A stretch of 64,000 bases of DNA from Marifrigoribacter sp047730175 (GTDB lineage Bacteria; Bacteroidota; Bacteroidia; Flavobacteriales; Flavobacteriaceae), in assembly GCF_047730175.1 (NCBI RefSeq), contig NZ_CP159833.1, forward strand, positions 2,604,001-2,668,000, read 5' to 3'. Shown here piece by piece: positions 26,303-35,694 of this stretch; the first letter of the stretch is position 1, and each line of letters opens with the position of its first letter. The notes under the pieces were generated by a model. It saw nothing but the letters and a program-made list of their open reading frames with translations. It searched no databases and was not told the DNA's origin. Both the position numbers and the translations under genes were made by a program.

Positions 26303-28186
26303 ATAAAAAAAATACTAGTAGCAGTAATTACAATTGCTTTTTTAGCAAGTTGTAGTACTCCAAAAAATGCCATAAATGATTTAGCTGTTTCTAATCCAAT
26401 AGAAACCGAATTAGATTTAACCAACGTTGTAGATGATAAGGTACCGGTACTTATTAATCCAGGTCGTTTTACGCAAGAAACAGTTATATATCGTTTGCCT
26501 AAAGTAGTGCAAGGAACCTATGCTGTTAGTGACTTTGGTAGTTTTATTGATGATATAAAAGCGATAGATTATAATGGCAATGAGTTAACTATTACAAAAG
26601 TAGATACTAATACTTGGTCTATTAGTAATGCTATCCAACTAGACAAAATAACGTATTGGGTAAATGATACGTTCGATATTGAAAACTCAGGAGACAAGCC
26701 AACTCCTTTTTCACCTTCAGGAACTAATATTCATCCAGAAAATTATGTGTTGAATTTACACGGTTTTATTGGTTATTTCGATTCATTAAAAAATAATCAA
26801 TACAAGTTAGAAGTAGCTGCACCAGCTAGTTTTGTAAGAACTTCAGCCCTGCAAAATGTAGGGAATAAAACCAGTGAGGATGGTAACAATATAACCTCAA
26901 GTTATTTTGCGCCAAGGTATTTTGATATTACCGATAACCCAATGATGTATGGAAATTTAGATGTTGAAGAATTTGAAGTAGGAGGTATTAAAATTATTTT
27001 AAGTGTTTATTCACCAAACAAAAAACATACAGCCTCAAAAATTAAAGAGACCATGTTTAAATCTATGCAGGCTCAAAAAATGTATTTGGGAGATGTTGAT
27101 AGTACTCCTCGGTATGATATATACTTATACTTAGCAGAACAAGGGGAAGATTCGCCAAAAGGTTTTGGAGCATTAGAACATCACACTTCTACTGTTGTTG
27201 TATTTCCAGAAGATGCTCCTGCAGAAGCATTAGCTCAAAATATGATAGATATTGTTTCTCATGAGTTTTTTCACATTTTAACACCATTAAGTGTACATTC
27301 TGAAGACGTACATTATTTCGACTATAATAAGCCAACTTTTTCAAAACACCTTTGGATGTATGAAGGGGTAACAGAATATTTTGCTTCTTTATTTCAAATA
27401 GATCAAGGTTTAGTTTATGAAGATGAATTTTACAGTAAAATGATGGGTAAAATTCAAGCAGCAGCTGGTTTAGATGACACAATGAGTTTTACTTTAATGA
27501 GTGAAAATGTCCTAGAAGAACCTTATGCAAGCAATTATTTTAATGTATATCAAAAAGGAGCTTTAATAGGTATGTGTATCGATATCATGTTAAGGGAAGA
27601 AAGTAATGGTAATAAAGGTATATTATCATTAATGAAAGAATTATCTAATAAATATGGAAAAGATAAACCTTTTGAAGACGATAAGATTTTAGAAGAAATT
27701 GCTTCAATGACTTACCCGTCAATACAATCTTTTTTAGATACCCATGTTGTTGGAACCACACCTATTGATTATAATATATTCTTTGAAAAAGTTGGTTTGG
27801 AAGTATCTGAAAGTAAGGTGGAAACCAATTATATTCAAAATGCAGGAGCCTTAATTGTTGGGGCAAATCCAGAACAGGGTACTATCTTTTTTAATAATTT
27901 AGTTGAAAATAATAGTTTTTGGAATGAACAAGGTGTGAAGTCTGGAGATATTATAAAAACGATTGATGGAACTGAAATAAATCTGCAAAATGCAAATCAG
28001 ATTTTCCAAGAAGTATTTATGTGGCAACCAGGGAAAGAAGTAAAAGTTGTTTTAAATAGAAATGGAGAAGAAGTAACTATTGGAACAACATTAATTCAAT
28101 CCTATACAAATGGAAAAAAATTACAGCAAAGTGAAACGGCTACTGAAGCTCAAAATAACTTACGAAATGCTTGGTTAAAGGGATAA
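26303..28186 (+). CDS. M61 family (glycyl aminopeptidase-like) lipoprotein peptidase with apparent ATA start
   Basis: A zinc metallopeptidase. The zinc site HEFFH is at 320-324, the third ligand region is WMYEGVTEYFAS, and a C-terminal PDZ-like domain contains 'GVKSGDIIKTIDGTEI' (about 540-595). The frame opens after a stop at 26291, and the only sensible N-terminus is I-KKILVAVITIAFLASC, a perfect lipoprotein signal whose first codon is ATA (26303) where ATG would be expected. The next common start codon is the TTG at 26495, which would remove the signal. Either ATA is used, the gene is weakly translated, or there is a G-to-A change or base error. Length then is 627 residues. Confidence 0.8.
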   Translation: MKKILVAVITIAFLASCSTPKNAINDLAVSNPIETELDLTNVVDDKVPVLINPGRFTQETVIYRLPKVVQGTYAVSDFGSFIDDIKAIDYNGNELTITKVDTNTWSISNAIQLDKITYWVNDTFDIENSGDKPTPFSPSGTNIHPENYVLNLHGFIGYFDSLKNNQYKLEVAAPASFVRTSALQNVGNKTSEDGNNITSSYFAPRYFDITDNPMMYGNLDVEEFEVGGIKIILSVYSPNKKHTASKIKETMFKSMQAQKMYLGDVDSTPRYDIYLYLAEQGEDSPKGFGALEHHTSTVVVFPEDAPAEALAQNMIDIVSHEFFHILTPLSVHSEDVHYFDYNKPTFSKHLWMYEGVTEYFASLFQIDQGLVYEDEFYSKMMGKIQAAAGLDDTMSFTLMSENVLEEPYASNYFNVYQKGALIGMCIDIMLREESNGNKGILSLMKELSNKYGKDKPFEDDKILEEIASMTYPSIQSFLDTHVVGTTPIDYNIFFEKVGLEVSESKVETNYIQNAGALIVGANPEQGTIFFNNLVENNSFWNEQGVKSGDIIKTIDGTEINLQNANQIFQEVFMWQPGKEVKVVLNRNGEEVTIGTTLIQSYTNGKKLQQSETATEAQNNLRNAWLKG

Positions 28187-28210
28187 TTAAATTCAAAATA
28201 AAATTAAGAG

Positions 28211-28238
28211 AGCCTTTCAGAAATGAAGGGTTTTTTTT
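28211..28238. terminator. Terminator between convergent M61 and TIGR02757 genes
   Basis: CCTTTCA pairs with TGAAGGG (one G-U pair) around GAAA, followed by eight Ts on the plus strand. It lies between the two stop codons. Confidence 0.7.
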
Positions 28239-28239
28239 A

Positions 28240-29040
28240 TTAAAATTCTTCAAAAACACCTAATCCAAATAAGGCAAAATCGTATTTTACAGGGTCTATA
28301 GGATCTAGATTTCTTAAAGAGGTGTCCAGCTCTAGCAGCGCCTTTCCGTCGTTTTGCTTTCTATTTAAAAGACCTAATTTTCTAGCGACATTTCCACTAT
28401 GAACATCTAAAGGACAAGAAAGTTGTGATGCCGATAATGTGTTCCAAATACCAAAATCTACTCCGGTAGCATCATTTCTAACCATCCATCTTAAAAACAT
28501 ATTGATTCGTTTTGCAGCTGAATTTTTTAAAGGATCACTTACATGTTTTTGTGTTCTATGAGGGTGTGGGATACTAAAAAATAATTGCTTAAATTGATGA
28601 ATAGCAGGTTGTAATGTAAAAGGTTGTTCATGCTGTTTAAATAGGTTCTCTAGGCCACCATGCGTAGTATAAATATATTTTAATGCTTTTAAAAAGTACG
28701 CTAAATCTGAAGCATTAAAAGTTCTATGTACAAAACCTGAAATCTTATCAAATTCTTTTTCAGAATAATTCATTACAAAATCATAGGGTGAGTTACCCAT
28801 AATGTTTACAAGCCTTTTACCATTGTTAATAATACTTTTTCTGTTTCCCCATGCAATTGTAGCTGTTAGAAAACCGATAACTTCTATATCTTCTTTTTTA
28901 GAAAAAAGATGAGGTATCTGTATGGGATCCGTTTCAATAAATTTTGGTTGATTATAAAGTAAGACTTTTTCATCTAAAAACTCTTTGAGCTCATTTTCTT
29001 GTAGCGGATAAATCATTGATGAAATAGGTTTTTTAAACAT
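28240..29040 (-). CDS. TIGR02757 (DUF2400) family protein
   Basis: 266 residues matching the TIGR02757/DUF2400 family common in Bacteroidota: 'DPIQIPHLFSKKEDIEVIGFLTATIAWGNRKSI' near the N-terminus, NMFLRWMVRNDATGVDFGIW in the middle, and the DVHSGNVARKLGLL block followed by DPIDPVKYDFALFGLGV at the end. The last part resembles HhH-GPD DNA glycosylase architecture (the conserved DxH-type aspartate), so a DNA-related role is possible, but none is established. It is a single gene, divergent from the deaminase-like gene with 19 bases between. Confidence 0.85.
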   Translation of the reverse strand: MFKKPISSMIYPLQENELKEFLDEKVLLYNQPKFIETDPIQIPHLFSKKEDIEVIGFLTATIAWGNRKSIINNGKRLVNIMGNSPYDFVMNYSEKEFDKISGFVHRTFNASDLAYFLKALKYIYTTHGGLENLFKQHEQPFTLQPAIHQFKQLFFSIPHPHRTQKHVSDPLKNSAAKRINMFLRWMVRNDATGVDFGIWNTLSASQLSCPLDVHSGNVARKLGLLNRKQNDGKALLELDTSLRNLDPIDPVKYDFALFGLGVFEEF

Positions 29041-29059
29041 CTACCAAATTACTATATTT

Positions 29060-29974
29060 ATGCAAATGAAATCAATTAAAGATAAAATAGCAAAATTACC
29101 CAAAGGAGACGTGCATAACCATTTGCATTTAGGGGGATCGATAACAAATTTTCAAAAAAAGTATTCAAATTATAATATTGAATTCCCTAAAACTTATAAT
29201 GGCTTAGGGGGGATGATTGACTTTATTTATAATGATTTAAATAAAGCTATGTTAACTGGTGATGATGTTATCTTTTTCATGGAAAATGCTATAGAAAGTA
29301 GTATCGATGACAATATTGTTTATCTAGAGGCAAGTGTAGATATGAACCTTATCCGATTCTTTGATCAATCTTTAGATCGTCTTTTAGAAGTTATAAAAGA
29401 TTTGAAGTATAAATACCATTCAAAAATTGAATTTTGTCCAGATTTAGGGGTTAATAAAGACTTAGATATAGATCAAGTTTATAGAGATGGATCTAAATGC
29501 ATTCAATCTGGAATTTTTAATGGCATCGATCTATATGGACAAGAAGTAGGTAAAGATCTAGATGTTTTTGTTGAATTATATCAAGAAGCCAAATTAAATA
29601 ATCTGACAACTAAAGTTCATATTGGAGAATTTTCTAATCACGATTCAATAGAGTATGCAATTAATATATTGAAGCCAGATGAGTTGCAACATGGTATAAA
29701 CGCTATAGACTCAATAAATACTATGAATTTAATTTTAGAAAATAATATTCAATTAAATGTTTGCCCGCAAAGTAATATCTCTCTTGGAACTGTGAAAAAT
29801 ATTGCTGAACATCCCATTCGGAAATTATTTGATCATGGTATAAAGGTTACTGTGAACACAGACGATCTTATTCTCTTTGATGCTACAGTTTCTGATCAAT
29901 TGATTGATTTATATGAAAATGATATCTTTTCATTTGAAGAAATAGAGAAGCTATGTAGAAATGCTATAAAATAA
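29060..29974 (+). CDS. Adenosine deaminase family protein
   Basis: 304 residues, TIM-barrel amidohydrolase. Zinc ligands His19 and His21 lie in GDVHNHLHLGGS; the later family blocks KVHIGEF (catalytic Glu), LQHGINAI, NVCPQSNISLG and VTVNTDDLILFD are all in order. The expected reaction is hydrolytic deamination of adenosine or a related purine. The protein is shorter than E. coli Add (333 residues), so substrate specificity is uncertain. A second in-frame ATG at 29066 could be the true start. It ends four bases before the stop of the convergent lolD. Confidence 0.8.
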   Translation: MQMKSIKDKIAKLPKGDVHNHLHLGGSITNFQKKYSNYNIEFPKTYNGLGGMIDFIYNDLNKAMLTGDDVIFFMENAIESSIDDNIVYLEASVDMNLIRFFDQSLDRLLEVIKDLKYKYHSKIEFCPDLGVNKDLDIDQVYRDGSKCIQSGIFNGIDLYGQEVGKDLDVFVELYQEAKLNNLTTKVHIGEFSNHDSIEYAINILKPDELQHGINAIDSINTMNLILENNIQLNVCPQSNISLGTVKNIAEHPIRKLFDHGIKVTVNTDDLILFDATVSDQLIDLYENDIFSFEEIEKLCRNAIK

Positions 29975-29978
29975 TAGA

Positions 29979-30644
29979 TTAATGATTCACGATTAAGCCA
30001 TCTTGCATCACTAATTTGCGATCAGCCATATCTGCTAAATCATTATTATGGGTAACTATAACAAAGGTTTGTCCAAATTCATCTCTTAATTTAAAGAATA
30101 AATTATGCAGATTTTCAGCACTTTCAGTATCTAAGTTTCCACTCGGTTCATCTGCTAAAATAATGGATGGATTATTCATTAATGATCTAGCGACAGCAAC
30201 TCGTTGTTGTTCTCCTCCAGAAAGTTCATTTGGTTTATGTAATTCTCGATGGCTAAGGCCTAAAAATGAAAGTAATTCTTTAGCTCTTTTTATCGCTTTT
30301 TCTTTTGGTGTATTATGAATAAATGCTGGAATACATACATTCTCTAAAGCATTAAATTCAGGTAATAATTGATGAAATTGAAAAATGAAGCCAAGGTTTT
30401 TATTTCTGAAAGCTGCAATTTCATTTCTTGAAAGACTCGATATATTTGTGTTGTTAATATTCAATAAAGAGTTATCAGTAGTTGCAAATGTATCTAAAGT
30501 TCCGAGTATCTGTAAAAGCGTGGTCTTTCCTGCTCCTGATGCTCCAACTATAGAAACTATTTCACTTTTTTTTATAAAGAGATCAACCCCTTTTAAAACG
30601 TGTAATGAATCGTAATATTTGTGAATATTTTTAGCTTCTATCAT
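29979..30644 (-). CDS. lolD: ABC transporter ATP-binding protein, LolD type
   Basis: 221 residues from the ATG at 30644; an extension to a TTG at 30689 adds non-conserved residues. Walker A GASGAGKTT, Q-loop FQFHQLLPEFNALENV, signature LSGGEQQRVAVARSL, Walker B IILADEPSGNLD and the switch histidine (VTHNNDLA) are all intact. The FHQLLPEFNALENV segment is characteristic of LolD, which powers release of lipoproteins from the inner membrane. The LolC/E permease is not adjacent; in Bacteroidota lolD is often orphaned. It begins 50 bases after the DUF5916 gene on the same strand. Confidence 0.88.
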   Translation of the reverse strand: MIEAKNIHKYYDSLHVLKGVDLFIKKSEIVSIVGASGAGKTTLLQILGTLDTFATTDNSLLNINNTNISSLSRNEIAAFRNKNLGFIFQFHQLLPEFNALENVCIPAFIHNTPKEKAIKRAKELLSFLGLSHRELHKPNELSGGEQQRVAVARSLMNNPSIILADEPSGNLDTESAENLHNLFFKLRDEFGQTFVIVTHNNDLADMADRKLVMQDGLIVNH

Positions 30645-30694
30645 AGGTATACTATCAGGCAATGAAAATAATACTTTATGATAGATCAAACAAA

Positions 30695-33205
30695 TTAAAT
30701 AATTTTTGATTTCCGACTTTTAAATACCTTTTTTAGGTTATTATAATCTAAAAAATATTGAAGCCTTACTGAAAATGTTTGATTTATTGGTTGATCAAAT
30801 AAAGATCCTATGCTATCAAAGTATGTTTCTTCAGACATTGAATCTCTACTAAATAAGCTATTTCTATACAATGCAGTTAAAAAACTTCCAGGAGCAACTT
30901 GCCAGGTGTAACTTAAATCTAAGTTCCATGTATTAAAGTTTACATTGGGATCATCGATATCGTCAGTTGTATACCCATCATTTGTATTTAAAAATCCATT
31001 TTCTGCTAATACAAATAAGTTGGAGTCGTAATTTACGGTAGACCAAAAATTCCTAAAAGAAAGAGATAAGCTATGTGATGGATTAAATGTATAGTTACCT
31101 GAGATGCTATTTTCTAAAGAAAAGATATCACGCTCTCCAAAAATAATATTTTCATCAATTTTATTTACATATCCTCGACTTCCCATTGTATTTCGCAATG
31201 TAAATTTATAGCTTACCCTAAATTTGTCACTGAAACGTATTGTAGGTTCTAAGCCAAAACCATAACCATATAAGTCTCTTTCCTTGTCAAATGCATGAAA
31301 AGTATATACAAAGCCTTCTAGAGAAAATGTTTTATTGCTATTGGTTTCAAACCAAACTTCAATGTTTCCAATATTTTTAAAAATAAAAAAACGTTTATTA
31401 TCAAAATCACGCGGTTCAAAATAATCGTATTGTTTGCCAATTTCAAAATTTATATTACCACCAAACCACATCAATTTTTTGGTCTGGGCATTCAGATTTA
31501 TCCCAGCATTTGCACCAGTATAACTACTTGGTTTGTATAGCATTCTGTAATTCAACCATGTATTTATTCTGAAATTATTTAATTTCTCAGTAGGCTCAAA
31601 AATTTGGTAGGACGCATCAATACCGAAATTATTAAAATTGTTTCTGAAGTTTAAACCTAGATCATTGATATCATAATCGGTATTCGCGGAAGAATGGTCA
31701 AAACTATATCTAAATTTACCACTGATTTTTCTAATCATAAAAAAGGTGCTATATCCAGTTTTTAAATTTTCTTCACCTGGTAAATTTACATTACTCATTT
31801 TAATTTGTCCACGTACATTGAACGTATTTTTTTTAGTTGAAATATCAGCTAAAACACCTGTTACATTTGAATCTCTAAAACTACCATTTCGAGTAACATT
31901 AGTATTAATTAAGCTTACGGAAGAGTTCCCGTTAAACTGTTGATCTATAATAAATAGGTTATAATTGGCTAAAGGTTCTGTTACTCTACTTCTATATGTG
32001 ATCGTTGAATCTAGAATAGCATCTGTATTTTCATTACGAATATATTCTGTGGTACGAATTCTAGCTTTTGTTTTTTCGGTAATGGCATTTAAAAATCCAA
32101 TTCCTAATCCTTTTTTAGTACGTCCTGAGATTTTAACTGCATTTAAAGTTTTTACTTCTTCTGGATTCTCTAACACTTCTTCATTAATATCACCCGTTGA
32201 AATAAGTTCATCATATACATCATTTAATCCTATAGGATCATTACCAATACGTCTTGAAAAAAATAAATCACCTTTATTAAATAGATCAACCCCTTCTTTA
32301 AAAAATTGCCTTTGTTCACCAAAAGTTTGTTCAAAAGGTCCAAGATTTAAGGTGACATTATCAAAAGCTGTTTGACTAAAATCAGGAATTAATGTCGCAT
32401 CTAAAGTGAAATTTTCTGTAATTCCATATTTAAGATCTAATCCAACTTTTAAATCATTTTCAGTAGTACCACCAAAATCATTTAAAATACCAGAAACAAA
32501 AGGATAAAAGTTTAAACGAGTTGGAGGTGAAATATTAGTTATACCGTTTAGGACTCCATGATAGAGACCAATATTTCCTTTCGTTCTATCTATAGCATTC
32601 CAAGTGTATTGCGAATTATCTAATCTAAACCTACGGTGAAATTGTATTCCCCAGGTTTGTACTTCATCATTAGAGAAGCGTAATGCTCTATAAGGAATTT
32701 TCAGTTCTACAATCCAACCATCATCAACAATTTTTACAGCACTATCCCAAACGGCACTCCAACCAAAATCTTCACCATTACTAGGCGTTGCTATTGCATC
32801 TGCTTGAGTTCCAGTGCTAAATACAAAAAATTCTGTATCATTTTGAGCATCATTATTAGGGTTAAGCATAACACCAAAAAAGTCTGAATTTCCAAAATTA
32901 TCTCGACTAGTTAACTGTTTTTGAATATCTTCAGGTTTATCCATTAAATATGCTGCAACATAAATTGCATCATCATCATAGGTCATTTTAACAATTGTTT
33001 TTTGATGTGGTTTAAGCGTAACGCCCATTTCAGGTCTAAATTGAATAAAGTCTGTAGCTACTTCAACATTCTGCCATGCATCATCATCTAACACTCCATC
33101 TATTTTTGGTGCTTTATCAGTCCTGACTATGTTAAGAGATTTTTTATCTTGTGAATATGATAAACTAATAAAAAGTAAAGAAAGAATTACGAAAGTATAT
33201 TTCAT
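30695..33205 (-). CDS. DUF5916 outer-membrane beta-barrel protein with CBM9-like domain
   Basis: 836 residues from the ATG at 33205, which gives a clean signal peptide (MKYTFVILSLLFISLSYS-Q). The N-terminal domain (about 25-210) looks like a family 9 carbohydrate-binding fold ('PKIDGVLDDDAWQNVEVATDFIQFRP' and 'DDDAIYVAAYLMD'). The rest is the DUF5916 beta-barrel, with many alternating hydrophobic strands and the RQFFKEGVDLFNKGDLFFSRRIG motif. Likely an outer-membrane protein of unknown substrate; the family is frequent in flavobacteria. A good promoter is seen at 33266. The lolD gene follows. Confidence 0.88.
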   Translation of the reverse strand: MKYTFVILSLLFISLSYSQDKKSLNIVRTDKAPKIDGVLDDDAWQNVEVATDFIQFRPEMGVTLKPHQKTIVKMTYDDDAIYVAAYLMDKPEDIQKQLTSRDNFGNSDFFGVMLNPNNDAQNDTEFFVFSTGTQADAIATPSNGEDFGWSAVWDSAVKIVDDGWIVELKIPYRALRFSNDEVQTWGIQFHRRFRLDNSQYTWNAIDRTKGNIGLYHGVLNGITNISPPTRLNFYPFVSGILNDFGGTTENDLKVGLDLKYGITENFTLDATLIPDFSQTAFDNVTLNLGPFEQTFGEQRQFFKEGVDLFNKGDLFFSRRIGNDPIGLNDVYDELISTGDINEEVLENPEEVKTLNAVKISGRTKKGLGIGFLNAITEKTKARIRTTEYIRNENTDAILDSTITYRSRVTEPLANYNLFIIDQQFNGNSSVSLINTNVTRNGSFRDSNVTGVLADISTKKNTFNVRGQIKMSNVNLPGEENLKTGYSTFFMIRKISGKFRYSFDHSSANTDYDINDLGLNFRNNFNNFGIDASYQIFEPTEKLNNFRINTWLNYRMLYKPSSYTGANAGINLNAQTKKLMWFGGNINFEIGKQYDYFEPRDFDNKRFFIFKNIGNIEVWFETNSNKTFSLEGFVYTFHAFDKERDLYGYGFGLEPTIRFSDKFRVSYKFTLRNTMGSRGYVNKIDENIIFGERDIFSLENSISGNYTFNPSHSLSLSFRNFWSTVNYDSNLFVLAENGFLNTNDGYTTDDIDDPNVNFNTWNLDLSYTWQVAPGSFLTALYRNSLFSRDSMSEETYFDSIGSLFDQPINQTFSVRLQYFLDYNNLKKVFKSRKSKII

Positions 33206-33265
33206 TGTGTAAGTTTGATAATGTTTTAAAGACAACTAATTTTATTAAATGTTACACATCTACAA

Positions 33266-33299
33266 CAAAACTATACTAGTGAAATAGGATTTTTGCCAA
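33266..33299 (-). promoter_or_regulatory. Promoter for the DUF5916-lolD unit
   Basis: On the minus strand TTG at 33297-33299 and TAGTTTTG at 33266-33273 are separated by 23 bases, a plausible -33/-7 pair, giving a leader of about 55 bases. Confidence 0.5.
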
Positions 33300-33488
33300 T
33301 TATAAGTTAAATGCTTTATAGTTATATGTTAATATGTATATTTAATTTTCAAATAATAATAATAATAGAAAAAGTAATATTTGTTTGAGGGAGTTTTTTC
33401 ATATAAAATAACTATACTTTCAACTTGTAATTACACCTAAAGTTGACAAAATAAATGCTTTTTTTGCAGATAAACTTAAAACAGAATA

Positions 33489-34088
33489 ATGGGATCATAT
33501 CGCTTTTTTGAAGAATATAATCAACCAGTAACGGATGATTTAAAAGAACACTATAAAGGTATTTTAGAACGTATCGGTGAGGATACAAGTAGAGAAGGAA
33601 TATTAAATACACCTGAAAGGGCTTCAAAAGCAATTCAGTTTTTAACTTCTGGTAATTCTCAAGATCCTGCTGAAATATTAAAGAGTGCAATGTTTTCTGA
33701 AGATTATAATGATATGGTGATCATTAAGGATATTGAGTTATACTCGCTTTGCGAGCACCATATGCTGCCTTTTTTCGGTAAAGCTCATATCGCATATATA
33801 CCTAATGGACATATTGTTGGGCTGAGTAAAATACCGAGAGTGGTAGATGTTTTTGCTAGACGATTGCAAGTACAGGAACGATTAACACATGACATTTTAG
33901 AATGTATCAATACTACTTTAAACCCGCTAGGAGTTGCTGTGGTAATTGAAGCTTCACATATGTGTATGATGATGCGAGGGGTACAAAAACAAAATAGTAC
34001 TACAACAACTTCAGGATTTAGAGGTCAATTTGAAAAAATAGAAACTAGAAATGAGTTTTTAAAACTTATTGCCAGCAACTTATCCTAA
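33489..34088 (+). CDS. folE: GTP cyclohydrolase I
   Basis: 199 residues. FolE converts GTP to 7,8-dihydroneopterin triphosphate, the entry to folate and pterin synthesis. Zinc ligands Cys88 and His91 (SLCEHHMLPF) and Cys159 (MCMMMRGVQKQ) are in place, with GLSKIPRVVDVFARRLQVQERLT and the C-terminal STTTTSGFRG typical of the family. It is a homodecameric cytoplasmic enzyme. The gene stands apart from other folate genes here. Confidence 0.95.
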   Translation: MGSYRFFEEYNQPVTDDLKEHYKGILERIGEDTSREGILNTPERASKAIQFLTSGNSQDPAEILKSAMFSEDYNDMVIIKDIELYSLCEHHMLPFFGKAHIAYIPNGHIVGLSKIPRVVDVFARRLQVQERLTHDILECINTTLNPLGVAVVIEASHMCMMMRGVQKQNSTTTTSGFRGQFEKIETRNEFLKLIASNLS

Positions 34089-34128
34089 AAGGTGGTACAT
34101 TTTTTGATTTATTTTAGTAATAATTACT

Positions 34129-34437
34129 ATGGACAAAACAAAATATAAACTTTTAAAAAAAGGAATTCTTTATGACCTAATAGGAATGTCTTCTTTATTT
34201 ATACCGGTTGTTGGACCATTTTTAGATTTAATTTGGGCACCAATTGCTGCAAATAAAATGAGTAACATGTATAAAGATAATGAAGGAAAATTAGCCTCTG
34301 TCATTGTTTTTTTAGAAGAGATTTTACCTTTTACAGATTTTATACCAACATTTACACTCATGTGGTTATATACTTTTGTTTGGAAAAAAGAAGAAGAACC
34401 TATCCTTCAAACTATTGAAGTTGAAATAAATGAATAG
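34129..34437 (+). CDS. Small membrane protein of unknown function
   Basis: 102 residues with hydrophobic segments at about 15-40 and 65-85. There is no signal peptide. The pattern 'LIGMSSLFIPVVGPFLDLIWAPIAANKMSNMYK' resembles small flavobacterial inner-membrane proteins without known function. It follows folE by 40 bases and may share its transcript. Confidence 0.65.
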   Translation: MDKTKYKLLKKGILYDLIGMSSLFIPVVGPFLDLIWAPIAANKMSNMYKDNEGKLASVIVFLEEILPFTDFIPTFTLMWLYTFVWKKEEEPILQTIEVEINE

Positions 34438-34462
34438 TAAAAAAGTTTTAAGTGTAAAACTT
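34437..34462 (-). terminator. Hairpin terminator for the minus-strand DUF6146-DUF6787 unit
   Basis: AAGTTTTA (34443-34450) pairs with TAAAACTT (34455-34462) around AGTG. On the minus strand a T run follows the stem. The stem is AT-only, so strength is moderate. Confidence 0.5.
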
Positions 34463-34497
34463 ATATTTCTTCCCATATTTGAAATGCCTTCAGAATT

Positions 34498-34605
34498 TTA
34501 GTCTAGACAAATGTGAATAAATTGAATAGCAGCAGGAAGAAGCATTATTATGATTAATAATAATGCAGAGAAATTTGGTATGTTATGTAGTACCTTATTC
34601 TTCAT
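34498..34605 (-). CDS. Small 35-residue membrane peptide overlapping the DUF6787 stop
   Basis: The ATG at 34603-34605 lies within the last codons of the DUF6787 gene in a different frame, and the frame runs for 35 codons to a TAA at 34498. The product starts MKNKVLHNIPNFS, continues with a single hydrophobic helix (ALLLIIIMLLPAA) and ends IQFIHICLD. I recall longer flavobacterial proteins with a similar start and a His/Cys-rich tail at this position; this one would be a truncated version. It may be a real small protein or a relic. Confidence 0.4.
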   Translation of the reverse strand: MKNKVLHNIPNFSALLLIIIMLLPAAIQFIHICLD

Positions 34606-35095
34606 CTTTTAATAAAAACCCAATTTTCATTTTACGCATCATTCTCTTTTCGAAACTCCAAAAGAAATTAAACTGTCCAAATATCCAACCTATTAACAAT
34701 AATAGAATTTGATAAAAAATAAACCCTATTAAAATATAAAGAACCCAATATACCGAAGGATGTAGGTTGTCTTTTGTAATTCCTAATAGTTTTATAATAG
34801 GTTTTCCAACAAAAACACTACTGGTGCCTGTTATTGCAAAAACTATAAAAACACGTATCATTTCCCAACGGTATTCTAATTCCCATTTTTTTTCTAATTT
34901 AGTGAAGAGAAATAAAGTGAATTTTAAAAGAACTATTGAAAGAACTAAAGTCGATATAACTTTGAAAAGCATAGAATCTTTCACAAATAAATTAGATAGT
35001 TTATACGAAGAATATATAAGTCCAATAAGCCCTAGAACAGGGAAAATTAATTGCCAGTTAGACTTTATATCCCATTGATTTTTAAATGTATTCAC
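34595..35095 (-). CDS. DUF6787 family membrane protein
   Basis: 166 residues with four predicted membrane segments. The central block 'KKWELEYRWEMIRVFIVFAITGTSSVFVGKP' followed by a C-terminal FYQILLLLIGWIFGQFNFFWSFEKRMM fits the DUF6787 family of Bacteroidota. The start codon is GTG at 35095, overlapping the TGA stop of the upstream DUF6146 gene (GTGA), which indicates translational coupling. Function unknown. Confidence 0.75.
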   Translation of the reverse strand: MNTFKNQWDIKSNWQLIFPVLGLIGLIYSSYKLSNLFVKDSMLFKVISTLVLSIVLLKFTLFLFTKLEKKWELEYRWEMIRVFIVFAITGTSSVFVGKPIIKLLGITKDNLHPSVYWVLYILIGFIFYQILLLLIGWIFGQFNFFWSFEKRMMRKMKIGFLLKDEE

Positions 35096-35505
35096 TTTAG
35101 ATTTTGTTTATATTGTTTTTCAAAATATTTAAAATAATTAAAAAGTAAATAATTTACTTCTAATCCGTAATGTATCGTTGAATCGTAATCAATTTCTTGA
35201 GTATATAATCTTCGGTTATATTTTATATCTTGAACCCTTCTATTGTATTCATAGACGTATCTTCTATTCTTGCTTTCTAAGTATATTACTCCATTAAAAT
35301 TTCTTGGCGGTTGACTCATCAACCATGCATTAAATCCTGGTTCAATAATAATAATTTCATACTCTAACTCTTCATTCGCTATATGAATGGTGTCATTTTT
35401 AATCGTCTGACTTTCAGTGTTATTAGCTCCTTCTATTGTAGATTTCCCAGATTCACAACCATAAAAGGCTAGTGTTAATCCAAAAAGGGTTAATAAAATC
35501 TTCAT
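35092..35505 (-). CDS. DUF6146 family lipoprotein
   Basis: 137 residues with a lipoprotein signal (lipobox AFYGC, Cys17). The body contains 'EYEIIIIEPGFNAWLMSQPPRNF' and 'IDYDSTIHYGLEVNYLLFNYFKYFEKQYK', the pattern of the DUF6146 family of flavobacteria. It is regularly found next to DUF6787, as here. Role in the envelope unknown. Confidence 0.75.
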   Translation of the reverse strand: MKILLTLFGLTLAFYGCESGKSTIEGANNTESQTIKNDTIHIANEELEYEIIIIEPGFNAWLMSQPPRNFNGVIYLESKNRRYVYEYNRRVQDIKYNRRLYTQEIDYDSTIHYGLEVNYLLFNYFKYFEKQYKQNLK

Positions 35506-35694
35506 TTTTTTTATAAAATTACTAAAATATTAACTTACACCTTATTTTTTTAACAAAAAATAAACCATCTCAAAATATTGAAATTTTTTGTTATATATAT
35601 TGTAAACTAATTTTGTTTTTCTAAGTCACTTCATAATAAATCCACAAAACAAACCTATAAATTAAATAACTGGTTTCTTTTGATGTACGAATGC

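Noticed and set aside
33236..33488. Short frame on the minus strand overlapping the folE start
   Set aside because: It overlaps folE coding sequence, has no family pattern and lies in AT-rich promoter DNA.
35609..35616. TAATTTTG, a perfect TAnnTTTG -7 box on the plus strand
   Set aside because: No plus-strand gene follows. It shows that the motif occurs by chance in AT-rich gaps, so boxes without a gene or a -33 partner were given low confidence or left out.
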